Shown: positions 32,009 to 40,803, numbered from the stretch's first letter. The stretch: 64,000 nt of DNA from Streptomyces sp. NBC_00510 (GCA_036013505.1 CP107851.1:8728001-8792000); one strand, 5' to 3'. A program made the numbers and translations. Notes: generated by a model not told the origin, from the sequence alone.

Positions 32009-32686
32009 ATGACTCTCCCCTCCGGTATCGCACCGCCCGGTCGCCATGCATCGCGGCCCAAGACCGAAAGAGACGCAGGCTCGGGCCGGCACGGCATCCG
32101 TGCTCCCGCGGCGAGGTCGCCGGCGCGCGACAGCCGTGGGGCGAGGTCACCTCGCTTGTGGTCGACACGTCGCATCCCGGCCACCGTGGTGGCCCTGGTG
32201 GCAGTCTGCGCCTTTGGGGTGGTGCTGTACGACGTGATCGCCGTGCGTGCCGGGCAGCGCGCCGGGGCGTGGCGCACGCGCCTCGCCGACGAGTTGGCCA
32301 GCCGCCCGGTCGACGACCTGTGGCTGCTGCTCGGCGCCTCCGTCGCCGTCCTCCTCGGCTTGTGGCTGCTCGTCCTCGCGCTCACCCCAGGCCTGCGCCG
32401 GCAGTTGCCGCTGCGGGCCCCCGACGGCTGTACCGGACTGCGGGCCTGGCTGGACCGTCGGGGAGCCGAACTGGTGCTGCGCGACGCCGCGATGCGGGTC
32501 CCGGGCATAGCCCGAGCCCGGGTCCGGGTCGGACGCCGCCGCGTCATCGCCCGAGCGGACGTCCGCTTCCGCGACCCGGCGACCGTCCGCGACGACCTCA
32601 CCCAGGCCTTGCAGGACCAGTGCCGCCAGCTCGCTCTGGCACATGCCCCACGGCTGGCGGTCCGCCTACGACACCACACCCGCTGA
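32009..32686 (+). CDS. DUF6286 membrane protein of the Asp23/AmaP locus
   Basis: 225 residues. A basic N terminus of ~55 residues is followed by two hydrophobic helices (about 55-75 and 105-128: LLLGASVAVLLGLWLLVLAL) and a ~95-residue soluble C-terminal part like DUF6286. The ATG at 32009 has an AAGGAG site six bases upstream; a GTG at 31940 in the previous stop codon is the alternative. It belongs with Asp23/AmaP operons of actinobacteria; function unknown. Confidence 0.8.
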   Translation: MTLPSGIAPPGRHASRPKTERDAGSGRHGIRAPAARSPARDSRGARSPRLWSTRRIPATVVALVAVCAFGVVLYDVIAVRAGQRAGAWRTRLADELASRPVDDLWLLLGASVAVLLGLWLLVLALTPGLRRQLPLRAPDGCTGLRAWLDRRGAELVLRDAAMRVPGIARARVRVGRRRVIARADVRFRDPATVRDDLTQALQDQCRQLALAHAPRLAVRLRHHTR

Positions 32687-32705
32687 CCCCGCCCGGGAGC
32701 GCGCC

Positions 32706-33314
32706 ATGAACGGCCGATCCACACTCAACCGCCTCCTCCTGGCCATCAGCGGCCTGGTGCTACTGGGTGGCGGGCTGCTGATCCTCACCGCAGCTCTCGA
32801 CCTCTACCGTCGGGTTCACGTGGCTGCGCCCGCCGGCTGGCCGCTGACCACGCACAATGACGTCCTGCTCAGCAACGCCGACCGGATCCGCTGGAGCGAC
32901 CAGGGCTGGTGGTGGTGGCCCGCCGTCATCGCCGGCCTCACCCTGGCGACCGTCCTGGCGCTCCTGTGGCTGCTCGCCCAGTTCCGACGTCAACGTCCCG
33001 GCTCGGTGCACCTGGGCGGAACACCTCCGCCCGATGGTGTCGAATTGCGCGGCCGCGCCCTCAGCGACGCCGTGGCCGCCGAAGCAAGCGCTCTGCCCGG
33101 CGTCGGGCGGGCGGGCGCCCACATGACCGGACGCCCGGCGCACCCCCGGCTCGACGTGGCCGTCACGCTGACGGATCACGCCGCACCCGCCCCGGTCCTG
33201 CAGGCGCTGTGTCACGGCCCGATCGCGCACGCACGCGAGAGCACCGGGTTGACCGAACTGCCCACCCGGGCGCGCTTCGACGTCGGCAGGCACAAAGCGC
33301 GCCGCGTCGAATAG
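32706..33314 (+). CDS. amaP: AmaP-like alkaline-shock membrane anchor protein
   Basis: 202 residues with two membrane helices (about 8-30 LLLAISGLVLLGGGLLILTA, and 68-92 WWPAVIAGLTLATVLALLWLL) and a C-terminal cytoplasmic domain, the AmaP layout. It would anchor the Asp23 layer to the membrane. The extra segment between the helices (about 35-65) is longer than usual for AmaP. The start is ATG 32706 with GGGAG upstream. It ends the five-gene operon that opens with Asp23. Confidence 0.78.
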   Translation: MNGRSTLNRLLLAISGLVLLGGGLLILTAALDLYRRVHVAAPAGWPLTTHNDVLLSNADRIRWSDQGWWWWPAVIAGLTLATVLALLWLLAQFRRQRPGSVHLGGTPPPDGVELRGRALSDAVAAEASALPGVGRAGAHMTGRPAHPRLDVAVTLTDHAAPAPVLQALCHGPIAHARESTGLTELPTRARFDVGRHKARRVE

Positions 33315-33374
33315 GGCGCCCTCATCGGGCACGGTAGGACACCGGCAAGGCCGCCCGCCCTGTCCCACGCCCCG

Positions 33375-34715
33375 TCAGGGACGCGGGGGGACGCGCAGGG
33401 CGAGGAGGGCGGTGTCGTCGCTGGCCCAGTCACCCGTGTGCTCGGCGATGAGGTCGCCGAGGTGGGTGACGATGCCCTGCGCATCCATTCCTCGGCAGCC
33501 GGCGAAGGCGGCGGCCAGTGCTTCCTCGCCGAACTGCGGCCGGGCGACGGAAGATGCGGTGCGACGGGCCCGGGCCTCGGTGGCGCCGTCGGTGTAGAGC
33601 AGCAGGGCGTCGCCCGGGGCGAGCCGGAACGGGACGTCGGTCAGCCTGACGTCGGCGAGGATGCCCAGCAGGCTTCCGGACCGTCCGACCTCCTGGATAC
33701 GGCCGTTGGCCCGGCGGATCAGGGCCGGGGGGTGTCCCGCGGTGCACAGCCGCCCCGCGATTCCCGCGGGTGTGGTGCGGAAAGTGGCATAGACGGCGGT
33801 CAGGAACCGCTCTCCCTTGCGCTGCTCCATGAGGGCGGAGTTGAGGTGATCGAGCACTGAGGCGGGGGACTTGTGCTGGGTGGCCTCGGCGCGCAGCGTG
33901 TAGCGGGCCAGGGCGGTGACCTTGGCCGCTTCGGTGCCCTTCCCGCACACGTCGCCCATCACGGTGCACCACCAAGGCCCCTTGGCCCGGAAAAGGTCGT
34001 AGAAGTCGCCCACCACGGTGCTGCCACCGGCCGCCGGCAAGTACGAGGCGGCCGTCTCCAGGCCTGGGACCTTCTGCAGTACCGGGGGCAGCAGGCTGTC
34101 CTGGAGGCTGCGGGCCAGCGTGCTAGCGGTCTCCAGGGCGTCCTGGGCAACGGCCAGCGAGGTGCGCAGGTTGATCTCGTTGCTGGCCGCGCGGGCGATC
34201 GTGGCCAGTTCGGCCAGTTCCTGGGGTTGCCAGGCGTGCGGATTCTCATCCACCACGCTCATGCTGCCCAGCACCTCCCCGCCCGGGGCGAGGATCGGGT
34301 ACCCGGCCCAGGCTCCGATCTTCATCCGCGTGACCGCGGGATGACCGCTCGTGCGGGGGTCGGCAACGGCGTCCGCGACCACGAACGGCTCCCCGTGCCG
34401 GCCGACCACGAAGGAGCAGAAACTCTCCCGGACGGGCATCTGCCGCTCGGCCACCTCCCCGGCGTCCACCCCGACGCAGGACTTCCAGAACGAACGACGC
34501 TCGTCGACCAGGGTGATGAATGCCCGCCCGCAGCCGGTCACCGAGGCCGCGAGCTGGGCCAGGTCGTCGAATGCCGCCTCGGGGCCGGTGTCCAGCAACC
34601 CGGTCGCCTCCACCGCGGCCAGCCGCCGTCGGTCGGACAGTGCCACGGGCAGGCCGTCAGGCCGCGTCTCACCTGGGATCGCGAGGCCCTCATGCAAACG
34701 TCTCCGTGCCCCCAC
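33375..34715 (-). CDS. GAF domain PP2C-type (SpoIIE) phosphatase
   Basis: 446 residues. The GAF sensor (about 25-185) has VTGCGRAFITLVDERRSFW and GSMSVVDENPHAW. A SpoIIE/RsbU-type phosphatase follows (about 200-440) with LLPPVLQKVPGLETAASYLPA, VVGDFYDLF, MGDVCGKGTEAA and LLLYTDGATEAR, the metal-binding Asp in GD motifs. It should dephosphorylate an anti-anti-sigma factor in SigB-like partner switching. The start is GTG 34715 with GGAGG; the gene stands alone. Its regulator partners (RsbV/RsbW-like) are not in the window. Confidence 0.9.
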   Translation of the reverse strand: MGARRRLHEGLAIPGETRPDGLPVALSDRRRLAAVEATGLLDTGPEAAFDDLAQLAASVTGCGRAFITLVDERRSFWKSCVGVDAGEVAERQMPVRESFCSFVVGRHGEPFVVADAVADPRTSGHPAVTRMKIGAWAGYPILAPGGEVLGSMSVVDENPHAWQPQELAELATIARAASNEINLRTSLAVAQDALETASTLARSLQDSLLPPVLQKVPGLETAASYLPAAGGSTVVGDFYDLFRAKGPWWCTVMGDVCGKGTEAAKVTALARYTLRAEATQHKSPASVLDHLNSALMEQRKGERFLTAVYATFRTTPAGIAGRLCTAGHPPALIRRANGRIQEVGRSGSLLGILADVRLTDVPFRLAPGDALLLYTDGATEARARRTASSVARPQFGEEALAAAFAGCRGMDAQGIVTHLGDLIAEHTGDWASDDTALLALRVPPRP

Positions 34716-34948
34716 GACCGCCTCCGGTACATCAGAAAGTGTTGGATCGATCGCACAACGTCATCGAATGGACGGTCACACGACTACCGTAGCCACCAGC
34801 GGTCCGGCGCCGGGGACAAGGAGGACGATTGCCGGTGTGGGGCGGCGGTGCTGCCGTCCATGGCACCACCATGGAGGCTCGTGTCCTCGCTGCGAACAGG
34901 GACGCCTCGGAGCACCGTCAGCGCCGGCACGCGCACGCAAACCCCGGG

Positions 34949-35404
34949 TCAGCTCGCCTTCTCCCGCTCGCTGACGTCGTTCTCCACGGCGTCGGCCAGC
35001 CTGCCGAGCATGCTGCGGTGCCGGAGCTGGATCAATGCGTCAAGCGCCGCGTTGTGGAGAAGGCCGCCAGGGCCCCGCAGCGGATGTTCGTCGAGAATGA
35101 TCAGGGTGTCCTCGCCCCATGGACGGAGCTCGATCGCGATGCGAGCGGTGCCGAGCCATCCGGCCTCGGCCTCCAGTTCCAGTTGCCGGGGCGGCCGGCA
35201 GACGCGGACGACCGTCTTCCCCTCCGCGACCAGGGGTCCCATGTTCACGCTGTACTCGATGCAGGACCCGACCTGCGGCCACCGGTCGTCGGTCTGTTGG
35301 GAATGCGAGGGGCCGACGACCCACTCGCCGTAGCGGGAGCCGTCGGCGAGGGCGGCCCACACCTCCTCTGGGGATCCGCCCACCAAACGGTGCTGTACGG
35401 CCAT
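34949..35404 (-). CDS. SRPBCC family protein
   Basis: 151 residues of the START/Bet v1-like SRPBCC fold: MAVQHRLVGGSPEEVWAALA at the start, LELEAEAGWLGTARIAIEL in the middle and a long C-terminal helix (ALDALIQLRHRSMLGRLADA). The start ATG 35404 has GGGAGGAGCTC directly upstream. The fold holds a hydrophobic pocket; ligand unknown. It could be a coenzyme Q-binding or general lipid-transfer type protein. Confidence 0.8.
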   Translation of the reverse strand: MAVQHRLVGGSPEEVWAALADGSRYGEWVVGPSHSQQTDDRWPQVGSCIEYSVNMGPLVAEGKTVVRVCRPPRQLELEAEAGWLGTARIAIELRPWGEDTLIILDEHPLRGPGGLLHNAALDALIQLRHRSMLGRLADAVENDVSEREKAS

Positions 35405-35656
35405 GAGCTCCTCCCGTAAAGGCTTGCCACTGCTGATCAGAGGCCGGAATCCACTCCCGCGTGAAGGCGTGCGTCCCCCTGCTGCCGGCCTCTCGGCCGC
35501 GGCATGCCGGAAGGGATCGACGCTGCGGACAGCCTGGGCCGCCCGGTTGGGGCCCGGGCCTCGTGGGGTATTCACACGGCCGGCCGGGCGGACACTTCCC
35601 ACGCTACGCTCCACGGACCCCGCTGCGCACGCCAGGAACCGCAGGTCACATGCCGG

Positions 35657-36493
35657 TCAGACGGCGGTCAGGGCGATCGCCGCGTAGTGGGTCGTGAAAG
35701 CAGCCAGGGTGAAGGTGTGGAAGACCTCGTGGAACCCGAACCAGCGCGGAGAGGGGTCGGGTCGCTTCGTCGCGTACACCACTGCGCCTGCGGTGTAGAG
35801 AACTCCGCCGGTGACGATCAGGATCACGACCACGGGCCCGCCGACGCGCATGAAGTCCGGTAGGAGGAAGGCGCCGGACCAGCCGAGCGCAAGGTAGCAA
35901 GGGGTGGACAGCCAGCGGGGAGCCCCCACCCACAGCACCCGGAAGGCGACTCCGGCGAGTGCGCCGGCCCACATGAGTCCCAGCAGGACGGCTCGTCTGT
36001 GCTGGGGAAGAAGGACCACGGTCAGGGGTGTGTACGTGCCGGCGATGATCACGAAGATGTTGGCGTGGTCCAGTCGGCGCAGGACCGTCTCCCCGCGAGG
36101 ACGCCAGGTGCCGCGGTGGTAGAGCGCGCTGGTGCCGAACAGCAGCCACGCGGAGGCGGAGTAGATTCCACAGGCGAGCGTCGTCAGAGTTGTGCGTGCA
36201 AGGCAGATCAGCGCGATGCCCGCGATCAGTGAGGCCGGAAACATGCCGGCGTGCAACCAGCCGCGGAGTCTGGGTTTCAGCGGTTCCATGGCCCCGGCGG
36301 CCGCCTCCGCCATCTCGCCAACCTGGTGGGCGGCTCCCGCGGCTCCGTGTCCGGTCGCCTCGGCGAGACCGACCGCTCGCTGACGCGTCCCGTTCGCCCT
36401 GTGACCAGGAACTGCGCTGGTGGGCACGGCGTCGGCCGTGAAGTCCGGCTGCCTCAGAGGCCGCTGGACGTCATCTGCGCACATACACCCCAT
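35657..36493 (-). CDS. PAQR family membrane protein, hemolysin III type
   Basis: About 278 residues with seven predicted membrane helices in the last ~200. Hemolysin III/PAQR motifs are LKPRLRGWLHAGMFPASLI, GTSALYHRGTWRPRG, RRLDHANIFVIIAGTYTPL and the C-terminal FGFHEVFHTFTLAAFTTHY. The conserved Ser, Asp and His residues fit a metal-dependent hydrolase-like site. The first ~75 residues are Ala/Gly/Arg-rich and not conserved. The start is uncertain (ATG 36493 or 36484, neither with a clear ribosome site). Confidence 0.85.
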   Translation of the reverse strand: MGCMCADDVQRPLRQPDFTADAVPTSAVPGHRANGTRQRAVGLAEATGHGAAGAAHQVGEMAEAAAGAMEPLKPRLRGWLHAGMFPASLIAGIALICLARTTLTTLACGIYSASAWLLFGTSALYHRGTWRPRGETVLRRLDHANIFVIIAGTYTPLTVVLLPQHRRAVLLGLMWAGALAGVAFRVLWVGAPRWLSTPCYLALGWSGAFLLPDFMRVGGPVVVILIVTGGVLYTAGAVVYATKRPDPSPRWFGFHEVFHTFTLAAFTTHYAAIALTAV

Positions 36494-36766
36494 GCTAGGA
36501 GCCCGCCCACGTCGGCGCATGAGGTGGCAAGGCGACTCACGGACCGCGGAGGCGCGGATCGGGTGGCCGCAATTCTCCATGGCGTTCCGCTCTCCGCATG
36601 CGCCTGCTGACGTCACAACCCAGACTGGAGATAGCGGAGCGAGCAGCGCGGCCACTGCCCGCCACCCCATGCGGACGCTTCGCCCTGACGAGCGAGCCCC
36701 CGTTCCCGGCGACGGCGGGCGCCAGCCGGAACACCAGCTCGGTAACCCTCATCGAAGGGAAACTCG

Positions 36767-37561
36767 ATGAACGACGTACCCAAAGTCGCTCTTGCTGTCG
36801 CGGTCGCCGGAGGTTACATCCTCGGCCGGACCAAGAAGGGGCGGCTGGCCTTCGGCATCGCGACCTACCTGGCCGGACGGCGGGTCGGCCTCGAACCCCA
36901 ACAGCTGCTGACGGAAGGGGTCAAGAGGCTGCGTGAACTGCCTCAATTCGAAGAACTCAGCGAGCAGCTACGCGGTGAGGCTTTGAAAGCCGGCCGTCAG
37001 GCGATGGGCGCGGTTGCCGACCGCAAGCTCTCGGCGCTGGCCGACTCCCTGCAAGCACGCACTGAGCGCATAGGCAAGCGCAAGGAAGAGGAGCCGGAAG
37101 AGGAGGAGGAGCCCGAGGACGAATACGAGGAGGAAGAGGAGGAAGAGGAGGAAGAGGAGGAGCCCGAGGAGGAGCCCGAGGAGGAGGAAGAAGAAGGGGA
37201 AACATCCGAGGGTGAGGCAGAGACGGAAGAGGAGGAGCCGGAGAAGCCCGAGCCCAGGCGTCGCCGGGCAGCTCGCAAGGACGCGGGCCGGGATGAGGGT
37301 TCGCGCAGCCGTGGTGGAACCCGCCGCCCCGCCAAGGCGGCTCCCCACAAGGCGCCGGCCGGGAAGACAACAGGCAAGAAGACGGCGCCCGCGAAGAAGA
37401 CGGCGGCGAAGAAGTCCTCCGCTCCCGCGAAGAAGACGGCGGCGAAGAAGTCCTCCGCTCCCGCGAAGAAGACGGCAGCTGCGAAGAAGTCCTCCGCTCC
37501 GGCCAAGAGGACGGCGGCGAAGAAGACGGCGGCGAAGAAGGCATCCACACGGCGGAGGTAG
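36767..37561 (+). CDS. Gas-vesicle-cluster-like small membrane protein with acidic and histone-like tails
   Basis: 264 residues. The N terminus has a hydrophobic segment VALAVAVAGGYILGRTKKGR (about 7-26) and ~85 residues of soluble sequence. A nearly pure Glu run (about 105-165) follows, then a basic tail of repeated AKKTAAKKSSAP units (about 205-264) like histone H1 or HU tails. The N-terminal part resembles the first of a protein pair seen in streptomycete gas-vesicle clusters, the second being an SRPBCC protein, as here. No gvpA or other gvp gene is in the window, so it is an orphan pair. The start is ATG 36767. Confidence 0.75.
   Translation: MNDVPKVALAVAVAGGYILGRTKKGRLAFGIATYLAGRRVGLEPQQLLTEGVKRLRELPQFEELSEQLRGEALKAGRQAMGAVADRKLSALADSLQARTERIGKRKEEEPEEEEEPEDEYEEEEEEEEEEEEPEEEPEEEEEEGETSEGEAETEEEEPEKPEPRRRRAARKDAGRDEGSRSRGGTRRPAKAAPHKAPAGKTTGKKTAPAKKTAAKKSSAPAKKTAAKKSSAPAKKTAAAKKSSAPAKRTAAKKTAAKKASTRRR
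37391..37501 (+). repeat. Tandem repeat coding for AKKTAAKKSSAP units
   Basis: Two identical 36-bp copies (37391-37426, 37427-37462) and a third with three extra bases (37463-37501), inside the 3' end of the previous gene. Length change by repeat slippage would add or remove 12-residue units without breaking the frame. Confidence 0.8.
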
Positions 37562-37565
37562 GCCC

Positions 37566-38735
37566 ATGGCCGGCACGACACGCGAAGGCGAACAGGGCTC
37601 GGGGCTCGACCAGTTGCGCGGCGCGTTCACGAACTTCCTGGGGGCCCAGGTACAGAATCTGGCGGACAAGGCCACGGACAAACTCGGCGACGTCACCAGC
37701 GGGCTCCAGGGTGTGGCTGACGGGGGCGGAGTGCTCCCCAAGGCGGGTCTGCGAATGCTCCAAGGGGACTCACCGGTCAAGGCTCTGATCGGTGAGAAGG
37801 CGAAGAGCATCAAGGACAACGTCGTCGACAAGGTCAAGGGGGTGTTCGGCGGCGGAGGGGGCAAGGGCCGTAAGTCCGGTACGTCCAAGGTCATGAACAT
37901 CATTGAAGTGCTGGACGTGGGTGTGCCGCTGCGCTTCGCATACGACCACTGGACTCAGTACGAGAAGTTCAGCAGCTTCACCAAGGGCGTCCGCAGTGCG
38001 TCACGGGGCAAGGAGGCGGACAGCGACTGGAAGGTCAAGGTGGGTCCGTCGACACGCGGGTGGAAGGCCACGACGCAGGAGCAGGTGCCGGACGAACGCA
38101 TCGTCTGGACCTCGGAGGGCGCCAAGGGCACCACGCGCGGTTGCGTGAGCTTCCACGAATTGGCACCCAGCCTCACCCGCATCGTGCTCGTGGTCGAGTA
38201 CTACCCCTCTGGCTTCTTCGAGAAGACCGGAAACGTCTGGCGCGCCCAAGGGCGTCGTCTGCGCCTGGACTTCAAGCACTTCCAGCGTTACGTGACCCTT
38301 ACCGACGAGGAAGCGGACGGCTGGCGCGGCGAGATTCGCGACGGCGAAGTGGTCCGGACGCACGAGGAAGCCATCGAGGAAGAAGAGCAGGCCGCCGAAG
38401 AGGAAGGCTCGGAGGAGCCTGACGAGTACGAAGAGGAGGGCGAGTACCCCGAGGGCGAAGAGGGGGAGGACGAGGAAGAGGAGTACCCGGAGGACGAAGA
38501 AGAAGAGGAGGGCGAGTACCCCGAGGACGAAGAGGAAGGGGAGGACGAAGAAGAGGAGGGCGAGTACGCCGAGGAAGAAGAGGACAGGGAGGACGAAGAA
38601 GAAGAGGAGGACGAGTACGCGGAGGGCGATGAGGAAGGGGAGGACGAAGAAGAGGAGGGCGACGAAGAGGAGGACGATGAGCAGAGTCCTGATCGCTCCT
38701 CCGGGCGGGCACGTGGCGGCCGCAGGCGGCGATGA
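37566..38735 (+). CDS. SRPBCC family protein with very acidic tail (gas-vesicle-cluster-like)
   Basis: 389 residues. Residues 1-110 are helical and hydrophilic with a Gly-rich link (VFGGGGGKG). Residues 115-255 form an SRPBCC domain (IIEVLDVGVPLRFAYDHWTQ, WKVKVGPSTRGWKATTQEQ, IVLVVEYYPSGFF). The last ~120 residues are almost only Glu, Asp, Tyr and Gly with EYPEDEEE-type repeats, ending in a short basic patch. It starts five bases after the partner gene behind GGAGG. Similar proteins pair with the preceding type in gas-vesicle clusters; a scaffold role is inferred, not shown. Confidence 0.8.
   Translation: MAGTTREGEQGSGLDQLRGAFTNFLGAQVQNLADKATDKLGDVTSGLQGVADGGGVLPKAGLRMLQGDSPVKALIGEKAKSIKDNVVDKVKGVFGGGGGKGRKSGTSKVMNIIEVLDVGVPLRFAYDHWTQYEKFSSFTKGVRSASRGKEADSDWKVKVGPSTRGWKATTQEQVPDERIVWTSEGAKGTTRGCVSFHELAPSLTRIVLVVEYYPSGFFEKTGNVWRAQGRRLRLDFKHFQRYVTLTDEEADGWRGEIRDGEVVRTHEEAIEEEEQAAEEEGSEEPDEYEEEGEYPEGEEGEDEEEEYPEDEEEEEGEYPEDEEEGEDEEEEGEYAEEEEDREDEEEEEDEYAEGDEEGEDEEEEGDEEEDDEQSPDRSSGRARGGRRRR
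38364..38690 (+). repeat. Low-complexity GAG/GAA-rich coding tract
   Basis: About 325 bases of nearly pure purine codons (Glu, Asp, Gly) with recurring GAGTACCCCGAGGACGAAGAG-like units coding EYPEDEE. Strong strand asymmetry: the plus strand is purine-rich. Confidence 0.75.
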
Positions 38736-38761
38736 TCAGCCACTCCCAGGAGGCCGCGGGC

Positions 38762-39649
38762 TCAGGAGTCGGTGAGCATCCCCGCACGGAGTTTGGACAG
38801 CAGCCGCGAAAGCAGCCGGGATACGTGCATCTGGGAGAGCCCGAGTTCGACGCCGATCTGGGACTGGGTCAACTCCTGGCCGAACCGCATCTGCAAGAGG
38901 ACACGTTCACGCTCACCCAACTGGTCCAGCATGGGGGCGAGCGCCCGCAGGTCCTCGACCTTCTCGATCGCCGGGTCGCAGGCACCTATCGTGTCGGCGT
39001 AGGAGCGGCTGCCACCCTCACCCTCCTCGTCAGTGGGCAGATCGAGGGAGCCGGCGTTGTAGCCGTTGGCGGCGACCATACCCTCGATGACCTCCTCCTC
39101 GCCGATCTCCAGGTACGCCGCCAGTTCCGCCACACCGGGCGGGGCGTCGAGGACCGCAGTGAGGTGGTCACGGGCCTTGGCCAGCTCCACCCGCAACTCC
39201 TGCAGGCGCCGCGGCACGTGCACGGCCCAGGAGGTGTCGCGGAAGAACCGCTTCATCTCTCCGACGATGTAGGGAACGGCGAAGGTCGTGAACTCGACCT
39301 CGCGGCTCAGGTCGAACCGGTCGATGGCCTTGATCAGGCCAATGGTGCCGACCTGCAGGATGTCCTCCTGCTCCTCGGGACCACGGCTGCGGAAACGACG
39401 GGCAGCGAAGTGGACCAGAGACACGTTCATCTCGATCAGTGTGTTGCGCGCGTAGCTGTACTCGGCTGTGCCCTCTTCAATGCTCTGCAGCCGGTCGAAG
39501 AACAGCTTCGACAACTGGCGGGCATCCTTCGGCGCGATGTGGCCGGCGTCCGCGATCCACGGCAGAGCCGCGTCCTGGAGGGCCCGTGTGGGCAGCGATC
39601 CCGCAGGGGGCTCGATGACGTCCGTGGACTGCCGCGTGGATGTCGTCAC
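38762..39649 (-). CDS. SigB/SigF-type RNA polymerase sigma factor
   Basis: 295 residues of the SigB/F/G group. Region 2 has LVHFAARRFRSRGPEEQEDI, VGTIGLIKAIDRFD and FTTFAVPYIVGEMKRFFRD; region 3 has WAVHVPRRLQELRVELAKA; region 4 has LGERERVLLQMRFGQ, LTQSQIGVELGLSQMHVSRL. These factors direct general-stress or development genes and are usually held by an anti-sigma factor released by partner switching. The GTG start is at 39649. The two PP2C phosphatases in this window (33375, 41761) could act upstream of it. It ends 27 bases from the SRPBCC gene. Confidence 0.93.
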   Translation of the reverse strand: MTTSTRQSTDVIEPPAGSLPTRALQDAALPWIADAGHIAPKDARQLSKLFFDRLQSIEEGTAEYSYARNTLIEMNVSLVHFAARRFRSRGPEEQEDILQVGTIGLIKAIDRFDLSREVEFTTFAVPYIVGEMKRFFRDTSWAVHVPRRLQELRVELAKARDHLTAVLDAPPGVAELAAYLEIGEEEVIEGMVAANGYNAGSLDLPTDEEGEGGSRSYADTIGACDPAIEKVEDLRALAPMLDQLGERERVLLQMRFGQELTQSQIGVELGLSQMHVSRLLSRLLSKLRAGMLTDS

Positions 39650-39773
39650 GTCATCACCCTTGAGTTGTCCGCCGTGTCAGTCACCGTGTGCCCCGAACCG
39701 CCGGTCTCATGCCGGCCCGCACGTCCACGATCCCCATCCGCAGGCCCTTGAGCGGGCCGAGTGAGGTGGATCT

Positions 39774-40433
39774 CTAGCTGAGCAGCCCTCGAATGACCAC
39801 CTCGGCCAAAGAGTCCGTCTTTTGCCGCCACTCGTCGGTCCGCGGATCCCCCGCTTCGTTCATGCGGCGCACGAGTTGATTTTGGGCCATGACGACTGCG
39901 GGTCCCGTGAGTGCGCTGAACAGTACGTCCAAACTCATGGCCGGCATCCGGCCTGAAGCAATGAGCCGCTGCGCAAGCGGTTCGAGCTTCTCCAGGAATC
40001 GGCCGGTGTACTCGCGGTACAGATAGTTCAGACGGTCGGACTCGAAAACGGACTCATCGGAAATTATGCGGTTCGCGTGGGGCATGTTCGCGGCCAGGGA
40101 GTGATAGGTCCGAACGACGCACTTGAACTTCTCGACATCGTCCAGGTCACCCTCGAGGATGGTGATGAGCTGCTGGATGGGAGCCCTGAGGGCATGGTCG
40201 ACCGCCGCGCGCCAGAACTTTTCCTTCGAACCGAAGCGGTCGTTGATGAAGTTGTGGTTGACCCCCAGGCGTTTGGCCAGTTCGCGCACGGACGCACCCG
40301 GGTAGCCCAATTCGGCGAAAGCCTCGAGTCCGCGCTGGAGGATCTCGGAATCGGTGAGGTCGACCTGTGGCGTTCTCACCCGACGGCGGCGGTCCTGCCT
40401 GTCGTCCATCTCGCCGTGTTCCGCCACTGACAC
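39774..40433 (-). CDS. TetR family transcriptional regulator
   Basis: 219 residues. The N-terminal helix-turn-helix reads ASVRELAKRLGVNHNFINDR, followed by FGSKEKFWRAAVDHAL. The large C-terminal domain differs from the common ligand pocket (HSLAANMPHANRIISDE). An ATG at 40442 abuts AGGAGG and is unlikely to be used; GTG 40433, nine bases after it, is preferred. It diverges from a cupin gene whose promoter holds repeated CTGACA-NN-TGTCAG palindromes, a plausible target. No such repeat is seen close to its own start. Confidence 0.85.
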   Translation of the reverse strand: MSVAEHGEMDDRQDRRRRVRTPQVDLTDSEILQRGLEAFAELGYPGASVRELAKRLGVNHNFINDRFGSKEKFWRAAVDHALRAPIQQLITILEGDLDDVEKFKCVVRTYHSLAANMPHANRIISDESVFESDRLNYLYREYTGRFLEKLEPLAQRLIASGRMPAMSLDVLFSALTGPAVVMAQNQLVRRMNEAGDPRTDEWRQKTDSLAEVVIRGLLS

Positions 40434-40727
40434 CTCGCCCATCCTCCTGGTTTCCTCGGCCGAGCGACGGAATCCCTGCCGGCGGTCGGAAGCACGTCAC
40501 CTGTGCCGCGGCCCGCAACCGCCCTGACGGATTGAGGGGTCGGATCGGCTACGAGAGGCGGCATCCGGTTGAAAGATTACCGTCGTGCGTCGACAGGAGC
40601 GCACAGCAGCCCACCCGCCCGCGCAGGGGCCAGGCGCCGGGAAACACGCTTCAGCGCGCGGGTGCGACGCGTGCCGGGAACCCGGGCAACCGAGCGCCGG
40701 CGGCGACCGGAGGCACGGACCCGCTTG

Positions 40728-40803
40728 CCTGACAGCTGTCAGGACCGGCTAGTCTGACAACTGTCAGGCGGCGGGGTCGACCGCGCCTGCTACCACTGTC
40801 AGG
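40728..40803 (+). promoter_or_regulatory. Repeated operator before the cupin gene
   Basis: CCTGACAGCTGTCAGG (40728-40743) is a perfect 16-bp palindrome. CTGACAACTGTCAG (40754-40767) is a second copy with one central mismatch pair, and CTGTCAGG (40796-40803) is a half-site overlapping the ribosome site. TTGCCT (40725-40730) and TAGTCT (40750-40755) lie 19 bases apart as a possible promoter, so a bound repressor would block it. The divergent TetR regulator is the natural candidate. Confidence 0.65.

Noticed and set aside
37391..37501. A CRISPR-like array of 36-bp repeats
   Set aside because: The repeats are adjacent without spacers, in frame, and encode AKKTAAKKSSAP. They are a coding tandem repeat.
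37212..37565. Extension of the SRPBCC gene upstream of 37566
   Set aside because: It would overlap the preceding gene in another frame and gives an Arg-rich shadow sequence. ATG 37566 has a proper GGAGG site.
36767..38735. A gas vesicle gene cluster
   Set aside because: Only the two accessory-type genes are present. No gvpA, gvpF/L, gvpG, gvpK or gvpO is in the window.
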